From positions 83,273-147,272 of the forward strand of contig JAOALD010000004.1 in the NCBI GenBank assembly GCA_025153755.1: a stretch of 64,000 nt of DNA, given 5' to 3'. Position 1 is the first letter of the stretch; every line of letters starts with the position of its first letter. Below, piece after piece: positions 36,396 to 45,556 of the stretch. The DNA is from SAR92 clade bacterium H921 (GTDB taxonomy: Bacteria; Pseudomonadota; Gammaproteobacteria; Pseudomonadales; Porticoccaceae). The notes beneath the pieces are model-generated. The model ran no database searches, was not told the origin of the DNA, and was given only the letters and a program-made list of their open reading frames with translations. The position numbers and the translations under genes were made by a program.

Positions 36396-37994
36396 TTAAT
36401 TGACTGCTCTTTCTTTGCCTTCCCAGTAGGGGTCACGCAGCTCTCGCCGTAAAATCTTTCCCGACATGTTGCGTGGGAGTACGTCAATAAAATCGATAGA
36501 TTTTGGACATTTAAATTTTGCGATACGAGTGCGTGAAAATTCGATTATGTCTTCGGCACTAATGCTGGAACCTTCGTTGAGTACCACAAATGCTTTTATC
36601 GCCTCACCCCATTTATCATCTGGCACACCAACAACGGCGACATCTAAAACTTGGGGATGTGCATAAATAGCATCTTCGACTTCGGCGGGATAGACGTTTT
36701 CTCCACCGGAAATAATCATGTCCTTGACTCGATCATGCATATAAAGGTAACCATCATCGTCCAGATAACCCGCATCTCCCGTTAGCAACCATCCCTCTTT
36801 ATCAAAGGCAGATTTCGTGGCTTCAGGCAGGTTCCAATACTCTCTGATATTTTTAACCGAGCGCGTGGCTATCTCACCAATTTCTCCGTTGGCAATGGTT
36901 TCTCCCTGCTGACCAACAATTTTTATCTCGACCCCTGGTATGGCATTGCCGACTGAACGCATACGTTTGAGAGCAAGCTTGTCTTGTGTGTCTGGTATAT
37001 GGTCTTCTGGTGAAAGCGCAACAATGGTGCCGCCGCTTTCTGTCATACCATACATCTGCACAAATCCACAGCCAATTTCGGTAATTGCTTCGCGCATAAG
37101 TTCTAGCGGGATCGGCGAGGCGCCATAAAAGATAAACTGCAGGCTTGAAAAATCAGTTTCACCAAAATTGGGATGTTTCAACAACATCTGTAATGTCGAA
37201 GGCACCATGAAAATCTTACCAATTTTGTATTCTTCAATGAGCCTTAGGGTTTGACTGGGATCGTATTCCTCCAAAATTAAAACCCTGGCACCGCTATGCA
37301 TGATACTCAAACCAAACGCGGTACCGCCAACATGAAAGCAAGGCATGGCTAGCAGTCCGGTTTCGCCCTGCGCATATTGCTGCCAAGGCTCTAAAATGTC
37401 ACCTTCTTCCTGTCCACGCAGCGCCAGCATCATTCTATCGGTCAATACTGCGCCCTTGGGGCGCCCGGTAGTGCCTGATGTATAAAGTTGCAACACAGGA
37501 TCATCAGCAGAAATATCTTGGCCAGGATCAGTCTCAGGGAACTGCCCTTGCCATTTAGCGTAAGATGGCGTTCCCTCATCCTCACCGTCAATTAGAAAAA
37601 TCTTGGGGCAAGCGCTCAACGATGGCTGTATCTTCAAAAGTACATCACGAAATTCGCTGGCCACAAAAATTAATTTAGCCCCAGAATCGTTTAGTACATA
37701 TTCCAGCTCCGGCCCAGCGAGACGCCAATTTAATGGTGAGACAACTGCCCGAATCTTGGCTGCGGCGGCAATTAATTCGAAATAAACTGGTGAATTTTTG
37801 CCCAGAAAAGCAATGCGATCGGCTGCCTGAATCCCTTCGCTAAGCATGCCATTTGCAGTTTGACTACTAAGGTTGTGAAACTCAGAAAACGTGGTTGTAT
37901 GACCTTTAAAATAGAAAAGGGTGCTGTCACCCAAGTCTTTTGCTCTTCGCCTAACTGTCTGGGCAATTGAATAGAGGCCTTTGGTAGATAACAT
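36396..37994 (-). CDS. Acyl-CoA synthetase (AMP-forming ligase)
   Basis: Activates a carboxylic acid to its CoA thioester via an acyl-adenylate. 532 aa from the ATG at 37994; a GTG at 38042 would add 16 residues but would run through a strong dyad at 38012-38036, so the ATG is preferred. Motifs: P-loop LYTSGTTGRPKGAV (about 180), MYGMTESGG, GWLLTGDAGYLDDDG, RVKDMIISGGENVYP and the catalytic Lys in MSGKILRREL at the C-terminus. It probably starts the pathway served by the ACAD-DUF35-Ltp operon downstream, and faces the LuxR-type regulator gene. Confidence 0.92.
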   Translation of the reverse strand: MLSTKGLYSIAQTVRRRAKDLGDSTLFYFKGHTTTFSEFHNLSSQTANGMLSEGIQAADRIAFLGKNSPVYFELIAAAAKIRAVVSPLNWRLAGPELEYVLNDSGAKLIFVASEFRDVLLKIQPSLSACPKIFLIDGEDEGTPSYAKWQGQFPETDPGQDISADDPVLQLYTSGTTGRPKGAVLTDRMMLALRGQEEGDILEPWQQYAQGETGLLAMPCFHVGGTAFGLSIMHSGARVLILEEYDPSQTLRLIEEYKIGKIFMVPSTLQMLLKHPNFGETDFSSLQFIFYGASPIPLELMREAITEIGCGFVQMYGMTESGGTIVALSPEDHIPDTQDKLALKRMRSVGNAIPGVEIKIVGQQGETIANGEIGEIATRSVKNIREYWNLPEATKSAFDKEGWLLTGDAGYLDDDGYLYMHDRVKDMIISGGENVYPAEVEDAIYAHPQVLDVAVVGVPDDKWGEAIKAFVVLNEGSSISAEDIIEFSRTRIAKFKCPKSIDFIDVLPRNMSGKILRRELRDPYWEGKERAVN

Positions 37995-38011
37995 GTCAAC
38001 ATCCGTACTGA

Positions 38012-38036
38012 AAAAGTATGTATGAAGTATACTTTT
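38012..38036. promoter_or_regulatory. Dyad upstream of acyl-CoA ligase, candidate operator
   Basis: AAAAGTAT-N9-ATACTTTT, a perfect 8-bp inverted repeat with 9-base spacer, 18 bp upstream of the preferred start of the ligase gene and about 210 bp from the LuxR-type gene. LuxR-family regulators bind dyads of about 20 bp, so it is a candidate site for the adjacent regulator. Confidence 0.4.
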
Positions 38037-38244
38037 ACTCACTAAAATTAATATCTAAACCTAGCGTTCTTTGCCTAGCAAAACAACTAGCAGGAGAGTA
38101 AAGGGGGGAGAATTGCTCGCCTCAGAGTACTATTATCTTGGTATCAAATCTGTTTATATGGTCGCGTTTGGGGTAATTAGCACATCTTCCTATTAGGGGC
38201 TATTTAAAAGCTATACTTTAGCTGTTACAAAAAAAGGATGGGAT

Positions 38245-39060
38245 ATGGGTTTAGATAAACATGTGGCGGGAGTCGGCGCGCTGAGTCGCTCAGACCTCCC
38301 TGAAATTCTAGATAGTGTGCAGATTAATTCTATGGCGGACATCAATGATGCCGCCGTTGCATTGCAGGCTATAGGACAAGAATACGGGTTAAAACTGGCG
38401 TTATGCGATGATATATCTTCCCGGGAACCCCTAGTTGATGCTGATGGCGTTGTTTTAAATGCCGATGTTTTTGGCTGGGTACAGGATACAGAGCGCTGGT
38501 GGGAGGAAAATAGTCTAGCGTTAAGCAGTCCCATGGTGCGGGCATGTCGCTATGAAAATGAACCCTTTTGGTGTAACTCTGATGGCTTCTATGGCCATGC
38601 TCATAATCCCTATATTGAAAAAATCGACCTGAAAGCCTATTTTGGAGAGGCTAATCGCTTTCAGTCTGCCGTTCTAATCCCTATTCACTTACCCTTTGGT
38701 CAAATATCAGCCAACAGCATCCACTCTCTCGACCCAGAAAATAAAAACTTGGCTAAAGAGTATGAACTCTACGCTGATTTCTTTGCGCTTTTGATTCGCC
38801 GTTTTATCTCTGGCTATGTGGCGGCTAAAAGAACGACTCGCCGCATTCCATCAGACTTTATTCTATCGCGTCGGGAGGTCGAATGCCTGCACTGGGCCGC
38901 GATAGGTAAAACAGATAAAGAAATCGGTATGATCATTGATCTTTCTCACGCGACTATTCGCTACCACATGCAGCGTGCTGGCGAGAAGTTAAATGCGGTA
39001 AATCGTGCTCAAACCACGTTTAAAGCTGGGCAGCTAGGATTTTTAGGCGCCAACGACTAA
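38245..39060 (+). CDS. LuxR-family transcriptional regulator (copy 1)
   Basis: 271 aa. The N-terminal ligand domain (about 30-185) has the autoinducer-binding-domain look (ERWWEENSLALSSPMVRACRYENEPFW). The C-terminal LuxR HTH (about 205-260) has LSRREVECLHWAAIGKTDKEIG, SHATIRYHM and KLNAVNRAQ. No LuxI synthase is present, so it is a LuxR solo, perhaps sensing a pathway compound. Most residues match the regulator at 46892-47719 over nearly the whole length (both have DDISSREPLV, DGVVLNADVFGWV, GQISANSIHSL). It sits between the divergent ligase and the downstream MFS gene, the likely targets. Confidence 0.88.
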   Translation: MGLDKHVAGVGALSRSDLPEILDSVQINSMADINDAAVALQAIGQEYGLKLALCDDISSREPLVDADGVVLNADVFGWVQDTERWWEENSLALSSPMVRACRYENEPFWCNSDGFYGHAHNPYIEKIDLKAYFGEANRFQSAVLIPIHLPFGQISANSIHSLDPENKNLAKEYELYADFFALLIRRFISGYVAAKRTTRRIPSDFILSRREVECLHWAAIGKTDKEIGMIIDLSHATIRYHMQRAGEKLNAVNRAQTTFKAGQLGFLGAND

Positions 39061-39274
39061 GTCGCGGAAGTTCCTGCTTATTCCCTATTAAAATCGCTAT
39101 ACCGCCATATCTATTTTAAGGTTATTGTTGTGACTATCTTGGAGTCAGTTGCTATGTTTTACTGGCTCTAGTTCTGCGTCTAAGTGAAACCCAAGTATTG
39201 GGCGAAAGGCTGAGGTTGCGGCGTTGATGGCTTGCTGGACAGTGATGATTAATAATTAATCTACTAAACGTCAT

Positions 39275-39290
39275 TGCCTGGATCAAGGCA
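39275..39290. promoter_or_regulatory. 16-bp near-palindrome upstream of MFS gene
   Basis: TGCCTGGATCAAGGCA, symmetric except for one base pair, 30 bp before the MFS start codon. A plausible operator overlapping the promoter. The rest of 39061-39319 shows no other clear element. Confidence 0.35.
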
Positions 39291-39319
39291 GAATTTTTGT
39301 CAGCTCAAAGGAATACCGT

Positions 39320-40597
39320 ATGCGCAGTTACTACCGATACTATGTGTTAATTATGGTGACACTGGTATCGTTGATTAATATAGCTGATCGATTGATCATG
39401 TCTATTCTAATGGAAGACATCAAAGCCGACTTTAGTCTTTCTGACACCCAGGTTGGTTTGTTAGTTGGCTTAGCCTTCGCATTATTTTACGCATTGATGA
39501 GTTTTCCCATTGCTAGGTGGGCAGATATTGGCAATCGCAAAAACATCCTATCACTCGCAGTAATTCTTTGGAGCGGTATGACTGCTCTGTGTGGTGCGGC
39601 GGTTGGATTTTACAGTTTGTTTTTAGCCCGTCTCGGTGTGGGTGTGGGTGAAGCTGGAGGCAGTCCTCCTACCTACTCGTTGATTGCTGACTATTTTAAA
39701 CCCAGTGAAAGGGCCCGAGCCATGGGTGTATACATGGTCGGTGCAGCGCTGGGTACGGGCGGCGGCCTTATAATAGGCGGGATCCTCGGCGAAATGTTTG
39801 GTTGGCGCACCACTTTTTTAGTGCTTGGTATACCTGGCGTGCTGCTGGGCATACTCTTTTTCTTGACGGTAAAAGAGCCTCAGCGGGGGCGTTTAGATGC
39901 CGGGGAAGAAAGCGATAAGCAGGCTCAGGATATAAAAAATACGCTTAAATCGCTTGCCACTAACTCTGTCTATATTCGCATTAGCATGTCTTTTGCAATG
40001 TTAACTATGATCGGATATGCAATGGCATTTTGGCTGGCACCTATCATGCTACGTAACTTCGAGATACCTATGAGCAAGGTTGGTTTATATCTAGGTCTTA
40101 CTTATATTGCCGCTGGTGTACCGGGGCCTCTTATAGGGGGCTATCTCACTGATTACATGGCCAAGTATGATGCTCGATGGCGCGCATGGATTCCAGCTAT
40201 CGCCGTTATCATTGTGACCTTAGCCCTTTGGTTCTGCGTTACGGCAACTACATTTGAAGTTTTTCTCGCTTATTTTGTGGTGGCCTATTTTGTTTTCATG
40301 ATTCCTCAAGGTGCTACTATATCTGTGCTGCAATCTGCCCTTGGTGCCGGTGAGCGCGCTGTTGGCTCATCCTTTGCATTGATGATTAATAGTATTATGG
40401 GCGCGGCAATTGGCCCTCTATTAGTGGGGATTTTAAGCGACTCACTGGCTGCTGAATATGGTGCTAAGTCCCTAAACTATGCATTAATTACTGTCTGTAT
40501 CGGAGCGTCGATTATTGGTTGTTTCTATTATTTATGGACTGCGCAGGCAATGTCTTCGAAGGTCGAGGAAGATGCGCAGGCGCACGAGAGTTTGTAA
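39320..40597 (+). CDS. MFS transporter (spinster-like)
   Basis: 425 aa with about 12 membrane helices in two halves. Begins RYYVLIMVTLVSLINIADR, has LLVGLAFALFYALMSFPIARWAD then the MFS loop motif (RWADIGNRKN), and GVGVGEAGGSPPTYSLIADYF, features of the spinster-type MFS proteins common in aromatic, terpenoid and steroid degraders. It probably carries the substrate or an intermediate across the inner membrane, after the TonB receptor. Downstream of the LuxR-type gene and 80 bp before a Rieske oxygenase, likely one operon. Confidence 0.9.
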   Translation: MRSYYRYYVLIMVTLVSLINIADRLIMSILMEDIKADFSLSDTQVGLLVGLAFALFYALMSFPIARWADIGNRKNILSLAVILWSGMTALCGAAVGFYSLFLARLGVGVGEAGGSPPTYSLIADYFKPSERARAMGVYMVGAALGTGGGLIIGGILGEMFGWRTTFLVLGIPGVLLGILFFLTVKEPQRGRLDAGEESDKQAQDIKNTLKSLATNSVYIRISMSFAMLTMIGYAMAFWLAPIMLRNFEIPMSKVGLYLGLTYIAAGVPGPLIGGYLTDYMAKYDARWRAWIPAIAVIIVTLALWFCVTATTFEVFLAYFVVAYFVFMIPQGATISVLQSALGAGERAVGSSFALMINSIMGAAIGPLLVGILSDSLAAEYGAKSLNYALITVCIGASIIGCFYYLWTAQAMSSKVEEDAQAHESL

Positions 40598-40677
40598 GAA
40601 ATTGAATATTTATGAAGATACACAGCCCAGTGAATACGTGGTCTTGTATGACACCCACATGAAAAGGTTTTTAGACT

Positions 40678-42255
40678 ATGGTTGAAACAGTAACAGGAAA
40701 AGATCGCTCAAACGGAATCAGTTACAACGAGCTTGCTAGTGGAGATGCAGTGCCACCTCCGGCGGTTTATTTGGAAGACTCGCCAATGGAGCCTGGGGTT
40801 ACTAAAGTCGATGTCCGGCGTTTTTTCACGCAAGAAGAACATGATCTCGAAGTCGAACGCCTATGGAAGCGGGTCTGGCAGATGGCATGCCACGAAGATG
40901 ATATTCCCAATGTAGGTGATACCCATGTCTACGACATTGCTGGCTTGTCATTTATGATTGTTAGAACGTCAGAGGATGAGGTCAAAGCATTCCCCAACGC
41001 CTGTCTACATCGTGGGCGGCAACTTTGCGACAATCATCGCAAAGGTCTCAAAGTTATCCGCTGTCCGTTTCATGGTTGGTCATGGACCCTTGATGGTAAG
41101 TTAAAAGAGGTCCCCTGCGAGTGGGACTTCCCAACTATAGCGACCTCTAAAGACGAGTACGCACTGCCAAATATTAGTGTTGGCCACTGGGGTGGGTTTG
41201 TATTTATTAATCCTGATCCCGACTGCGAATCTCTGGAAGATTTTATGGGTGACTTTGATCGCCATTTCAATGCACCGTTTTCACAGCGCTATAAAGCTGC
41301 GCATTTGGTCAAACGTTTGCCCTGCAATTGGAAGGTAGCTCAAGACGCCTTTATGGAAAGTTATCATGTGGTTGGAACTCACCCTGAGCTGTTGCCGACT
41401 TTCGCAGACTCAAACTCTAAATATGATGTATGGGGAAATTATTCGCGGGCGATTTCGGCCTCTGGGCCACCAAGTCCTCATATTGATCATCATGATCCAG
41501 ATTACAATGCATTTCCTGATGGCAAGGTGTTCCAAAGTTTTTGCCACCCAATTAGCGGCCATACCTACAGACGCATTGAAGAAAATCGTGTTGAGGTAAC
41601 TGACAGAAATGGTAAAACCGGTGTGTTTGATATGGCAGCTAACTATATTGAAGGCGAGATGCAATCAGCTGACCCACATCTCTGTGATTGGATAGGCGGC
41701 AAGATAAAGGCGGGGGAAGAAGATATGCCCGACAGCTATCCCACTGACCCAGACTCGCCCTATGTATATCGTCAGGCTAGAGCGGCAATGATGAGAGATC
41801 AATTTAGACCCTCCTTTGGCGATGCCATAGATAAAATAAGTGATTCTGATTTTAATGAGGCGATTTTCTATAATCTGTTTCCAAACCTGAGTCCATGGGG
41901 TGACTTCAATCCGATTTTCTATCGTTTCAGGCCAGATGGTGATAACCCGGAACAGTCTCTCCATGAGGTTATGTATATGGTGCCTGTACCCGAGGGGCAA
42001 GAGCGCCCAGCGCCAGCTAAGATGACGTTCCTAGATCTTGATGATGACTACACTGAGGCGCCAGATTTTATGGGGTACCTATTGAAAGTGTTCAATCAGG
42101 ACGCTTTGAATCACCCAATGGTTCAAAAAGGACTTCACAACCACCCTAAGGGCGAAGTGATCTTAGCCAGTTATCAGGAGTCAAAGCTGCGCCACTTTTA
42201 CGAGACTTTAAATAAATGGTTAGCTAGTGATACTGCACCTAAGAGCACTCCTTAA
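40678..42255 (+). CDS. Rieske non-heme iron oxygenase, alpha subunit (copy 2)
   Basis: 525 aa, longer than usual (430-460). Rieske ligands CLHRG and CPFHGWSW (about 103-125), catalytic-iron motif DAFMESYHVVGTH (about 223-235). Extra residues lie in the region around 255-370. No ferredoxin, reductase or small-subunit gene is near. It follows the MFS gene on the same strand and ends at a strong terminator. The three Rieske enzymes of the block are clearly different in sequence and probably act on different intermediates. Confidence 0.9.
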   Translation: MVETVTGKDRSNGISYNELASGDAVPPPAVYLEDSPMEPGVTKVDVRRFFTQEEHDLEVERLWKRVWQMACHEDDIPNVGDTHVYDIAGLSFMIVRTSEDEVKAFPNACLHRGRQLCDNHRKGLKVIRCPFHGWSWTLDGKLKEVPCEWDFPTIATSKDEYALPNISVGHWGGFVFINPDPDCESLEDFMGDFDRHFNAPFSQRYKAAHLVKRLPCNWKVAQDAFMESYHVVGTHPELLPTFADSNSKYDVWGNYSRAISASGPPSPHIDHHDPDYNAFPDGKVFQSFCHPISGHTYRRIEENRVEVTDRNGKTGVFDMAANYIEGEMQSADPHLCDWIGGKIKAGEEDMPDSYPTDPDSPYVYRQARAAMMRDQFRPSFGDAIDKISDSDFNEAIFYNLFPNLSPWGDFNPIFYRFRPDGDNPEQSLHEVMYMVPVPEGQERPAPAKMTFLDLDDDYTEAPDFMGYLLKVFNQDALNHPMVQKGLHNHPKGEVILASYQESKLRHFYETLNKWLASDTAPKSTP

Positions 42256-42278
42256 GGAGGCTCTTGGATTGTTTTTTT
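42241..42278 (+). terminator. Rho-independent terminator after Rieske copy 2
   Basis: Stem AAGAGC-a-CTCC / GGAG-GCTCTT with loop TTAA, then a run of seven T (42272-42278). It includes the stop codon of the Rieske gene and separates it from the convergent FadJ-type gene. Confidence 0.85.
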
Positions 42279-42299
42279 GATTAGATTGCGAGTGACATC

Positions 42300-44354
42300 C
42301 TAGAATTCTTTGCCTTCCTCTACCAAGCGAACAAGATAGGGAGAGGGGGTAAACGCACTGCCGAATCGTTGCTCAAATTCCTCTAGTTTTTTCAGCACTC
42401 TGTCGAGGCCAATACTGTTGGCCCAAAACATTGGCCCGCCTTTGTAGACTGGCCAGTTGTAACCTTTGATACAGGCAATATCAATATCGGAGCTGCGCAT
42501 GGCTATGCCTTCATCAAGCACCTTTGCTCCCTCATTAATTATTGGGTAAAGAAGTCGGGCTAATATCTCTGCCTCATCTGCGAGAACTGGCTCTATACCT
42601 TTTTCCTTTGCGACTTCTCTAATAACCTCCAAGGCTAATGGGGAAAGTGTCTTTTGACGATTTTGATCATAGTCATAGTAGCCGCCATTTTTCTTTTGGC
42701 CCAGCCGCCCCATGTCCACTAAAACACTTTCTACCGTACGCTCATTAGAATCGCGACCGAGCACATCTAGCCCAACTAAATCTTTCATTGCAATAGGGCC
42801 CATAGCAAAACCATAATCGTAGATCACTTTGTCAATGATTTCGGGATTGATGCCTTGGAGAATAAGGTTATCTGTCTGGTAACCTCTCACCTTCATGACT
42901 CGATTGGCAATAAAGCCCCAGCCAACTTTTGAGAGCACGGGGGTTTTCCCTATAATTTTGGCCAGACGCATACCCGTATTGATAACCTCTGGAGCTGAAT
43001 GCTCACCGCGCACGACTTCTAATAGGTTCATAACATTGGCCGGCGAAAAAAAGTGCAGACCGATGACATCCTGGGGGCGCGAAGTGGCACCTGCAATTTC
43101 ATCCAGATCGAGATAGGATGTATTTGAGGCAAGTATACAACCCGGTTTAGCCACGGCATCAATGCTACTGAAGACCTCTTTCTTGATCTCCATAGTTTCG
43201 AATACAGCCTCTATAATAAGGTCTACAGACGCTAGGTCAGCATAGTCTAGCGATGGTGTAATTAACGTAATACGAGCCTCTAAGGCCTCCTCGGTCATAC
43301 GGCCTGCTTTAACTGAGCGTTGGTAGTTTTTCCTAATGATACTAATGCCATGGTCTAGCGCTTCTTGTTTTTGTTCGATTAAGGTTACTGGAATTCCGGC
43401 GTTTAAGAAATTCATGGCGATCCCGCCACCCATTGTTCCAGCACCAATAATACCGACAGCATCTATAGGGCGTACCGGTGTAGTTCTTGGAATGTCAGGG
43501 ACCTTACTGCTCTCTCTCTCCGCAAAGAATACATGCTGTTGCGCAGAGGAGTCTCGGCTCTGCTGTAATTCCGTGAACAGTTCACGCTCACGCTTTAGAC
43601 CCTGTTCGTAGGGTAAATCAGCGGCGAGTTGGATAGCTTTGATAATATTTTCTACTGATTTAAAACCTCGAAAACGCCGGGCATTTTTGGCCCTGAATGC
43701 ATCATAGACTTCGCTCTTTCCGCGATGTTCTGCTGTTTTTTCATTGCGATCTAAGACCAGGGTGCGGGTCGCATTTTGATCCACTAATTCTTTGGCGTAG
43801 CTAATGGCACTGGCAACTATGTTGTCGCTTTCACAAACTCGGTCAATGATTCCAAGTTTGAGGGCCTCATCAGCTTTTATCTGTCTACCACTGGTAATTA
43901 TTTCCAGTGCCGCAGGGATACCGACCAGGCGCGGCAGTTTTTGTGTGCCGCCAGCACCAGGAAGCAGCCCTAGATTAACTTCTGGCAGCCCCATTCGTGT
44001 ACCAGCTAAGGCAATACGGTAGTGGCAGGCCAAGGCAGTTTCCAATCCGCCACCCAGCGGTGTTCCATGGAGTGCGGCAATTGTTAATTTTGGGCTGGAT
44101 TCAATGAAGGCGATCACTTCAGGCAAAATGGGCGATTTTGGTTTGCTACCAAATTCTCGTATATCGGCACCAGCAAAAAATGTTCGTCCATCGCAGGCTA
44201 GCACTATAGCCTGAACATTGACATCTGCAGATGCTCGCTTAAAGCCTTCAACAATTGACTGTCGCACATCAATGCCAAGAGCGTTAACTGGAGGTGAATC
44301 TATGGTTACAACTGCAACGTTCTCATATACTTGATAAGTCAGTAGATTGGTCAT
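42300..44354 (-). CDS. Enoyl-CoA hydratase/3-hydroxyacyl-CoA dehydrogenase (FadJ/FadB-type multifunctional protein)
   Basis: 684 aa. N-terminal crotonase domain (about 1-200) with both catalytic Glu: GGGLETALACH and LPEVNLGLLPGAGG. Then an NAD-binding domain (about 290-470; GAGTMGGGIAMNF) and the dehydrogenase C-terminal domains with the catalytic His in GLHFFSPANVMNLLE. It catalyses hydration and oxidation of enoyl-CoA to 3-ketoacyl-CoA, the middle steps of beta-oxidation. About 30 aa shorter than E. coli FadB/FadJ and closer to peroxisomal-type multifunctional enzymes. Leftward, not followed by its own thiolase; thiolases are elsewhere in the block. Confidence 0.93.
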   Translation of the reverse strand: MTNLLTYQVYENVAVVTIDSPPVNALGIDVRQSIVEGFKRASADVNVQAIVLACDGRTFFAGADIREFGSKPKSPILPEVIAFIESSPKLTIAALHGTPLGGGLETALACHYRIALAGTRMGLPEVNLGLLPGAGGTQKLPRLVGIPAALEIITSGRQIKADEALKLGIIDRVCESDNIVASAISYAKELVDQNATRTLVLDRNEKTAEHRGKSEVYDAFRAKNARRFRGFKSVENIIKAIQLAADLPYEQGLKRERELFTELQQSRDSSAQQHVFFAERESSKVPDIPRTTPVRPIDAVGIIGAGTMGGGIAMNFLNAGIPVTLIEQKQEALDHGISIIRKNYQRSVKAGRMTEEALEARITLITPSLDYADLASVDLIIEAVFETMEIKKEVFSSIDAVAKPGCILASNTSYLDLDEIAGATSRPQDVIGLHFFSPANVMNLLEVVRGEHSAPEVINTGMRLAKIIGKTPVLSKVGWGFIANRVMKVRGYQTDNLILQGINPEIIDKVIYDYGFAMGPIAMKDLVGLDVLGRDSNERTVESVLVDMGRLGQKKNGGYYDYDQNRQKTLSPLALEVIREVAKEKGIEPVLADEAEILARLLYPIINEGAKVLDEGIAMRSSDIDIACIKGYNWPVYKGGPMFWANSIGLDRVLKKLEEFEQRFGSAFTPSPYLVRLVEEGKEF

Positions 44355-44428
44355 ATTGGTATTGATTAACTATCCTGTTGTTTAATTTTAACAATGCATT
44401 GATTGGCTGAAATCTTTTTATCTGCGGG

Positions 44429-45364
44429 CTAGCCTCCCGAAGGGCGAATGCTACTACTACCCGACCAGTCCTGTTTGCGTGCCCAGGATGCAAAGGTTTC
44501 TAGTTTAATTTCTGGTAAGCGCTCTAGCATATATTCTGTATTGACAGAAAACGGAGTCGTGGGTGCATTATTGTTATAGTGATATACCTCTGATATGTAA
44601 CTTGCAAAACCCTTCCTGTTTTCTTTTGGTACAGAATCGCCCATAGCCGCCACTAGGAGATCTGAAAACTCCTCGGGCGTACAGGGGTCGTAGTCAAGTT
44701 CGAACCCAAGAACGGTTGAAAGAGTCGCTGCTACCTCTGCGCCAGTCAGTCGCTCGGGTCCGCCAATATTTAGCCAGCTGCCAACCATGTCGGGTCTATC
44801 CAATGATGCCATCATAATTTTCGCAACATCATCTAGACTAATCCAGTTGGCACCAATATCTGGTGCATGGGGATAAATATACCTTTTCTCATTCATTAAC
44901 ATGGGTCTAGCCCAGTCGGTGAGAAGATTGTCCATAAATAGCACGGCACCGAATACGGTGCTGGGCACACCAGTAGCCCAGAGTGCATTAATGCCTCTGG
45001 TGTTGCCTGTGTATGTGTGTGAGTTACCCGGACGATCTGGTATCCAACTAGCCGTGTTCCAGACCAATCTTTCCACCCCGACATTTTTGCAAGCATTGCC
45101 AAGGTTAGTGCAAAGCTGCTCGCGCTTAGAATTAAGATTTAGCGGGTGGTTATAAAATACAAATTGAGAACCGTCTACGGCGTCTTCAATAGTAGACTCG
45201 TCTTCAATATCTAAATATCGTGAGTGAACTCTGTCTGTGAATTCGCCCAAGTTAGGTGACTTACTGCGTGACAAGGCGCGGACATCATAGCCCTGTTTTA
45301 GTAGTTGATTGATTTGGGCAAGACCCTGCCTACCTGTCGCGCCTACAACTGATACTGTTGACAT
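44429..45364 (-). CDS. NmrA-like NAD(P)-binding protein (copy 2)
   Basis: 311-aa atypical SDR. VVGATGRQGLAQ is the dinucleotide motif, followed by ALSRSK. There is no YxxxK site. Later GGPERLTGAEVAATL and the C-terminal FASWARKQDWSG match the paralogue at 30822-31742. It begins after AAGGAGAA, which lies in the loop of a short hairpin (45365-45387). It lies between the FadJ-type gene and a Rieske oxygenase gene, all leftward. Reductase or redox sensor; not resolved. Confidence 0.82.
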   Translation of the reverse strand: MSTVSVVGATGRQGLAQINQLLKQGYDVRALSRSKSPNLGEFTDRVHSRYLDIEDESTIEDAVDGSQFVFYNHPLNLNSKREQLCTNLGNACKNVGVERLVWNTASWIPDRPGNSHTYTGNTRGINALWATGVPSTVFGAVLFMDNLLTDWARPMLMNEKRYIYPHAPDIGANWISLDDVAKIMMASLDRPDMVGSWLNIGGPERLTGAEVAATLSTVLGFELDYDPCTPEEFSDLLVAAMGDSVPKENRKGFASYISEVYHYNNNAPTTPFSVNTEYMLERLPEIKLETFASWARKQDWSGSSSIRPSGG

Positions 45365-45387
45365 CGTTAGTTCTCCTTATTCTAACG
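45365..45387 (-). promoter_or_regulatory. Hairpin presenting the ribosome site of the NmrA-like gene
   Basis: On the minus strand CGTTAG-AATAAGGAGAA-CTAACG is followed at once by ATG. The Shine-Dalgarno AAGGAG sits in the 11-base loop of a 6-bp stem that ends at the start codon, so it could affect translation initiation. Confidence 0.3.
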
Positions 45388-45556
45388 TCAGCATAGCGTC
45401 CACAACGAATCCAACCAATACACTGTTTTGATAGTGCATAGTTGAAATTCGGTTTGATTTTGCGATTACAGATTTTTCAGAAGTCGACAGTTAATTTTTG
45501 CTAAAAAAAATAATAGCACCAAGACAATCCCTTCGATCTGAGGCCACTCACTAGAT

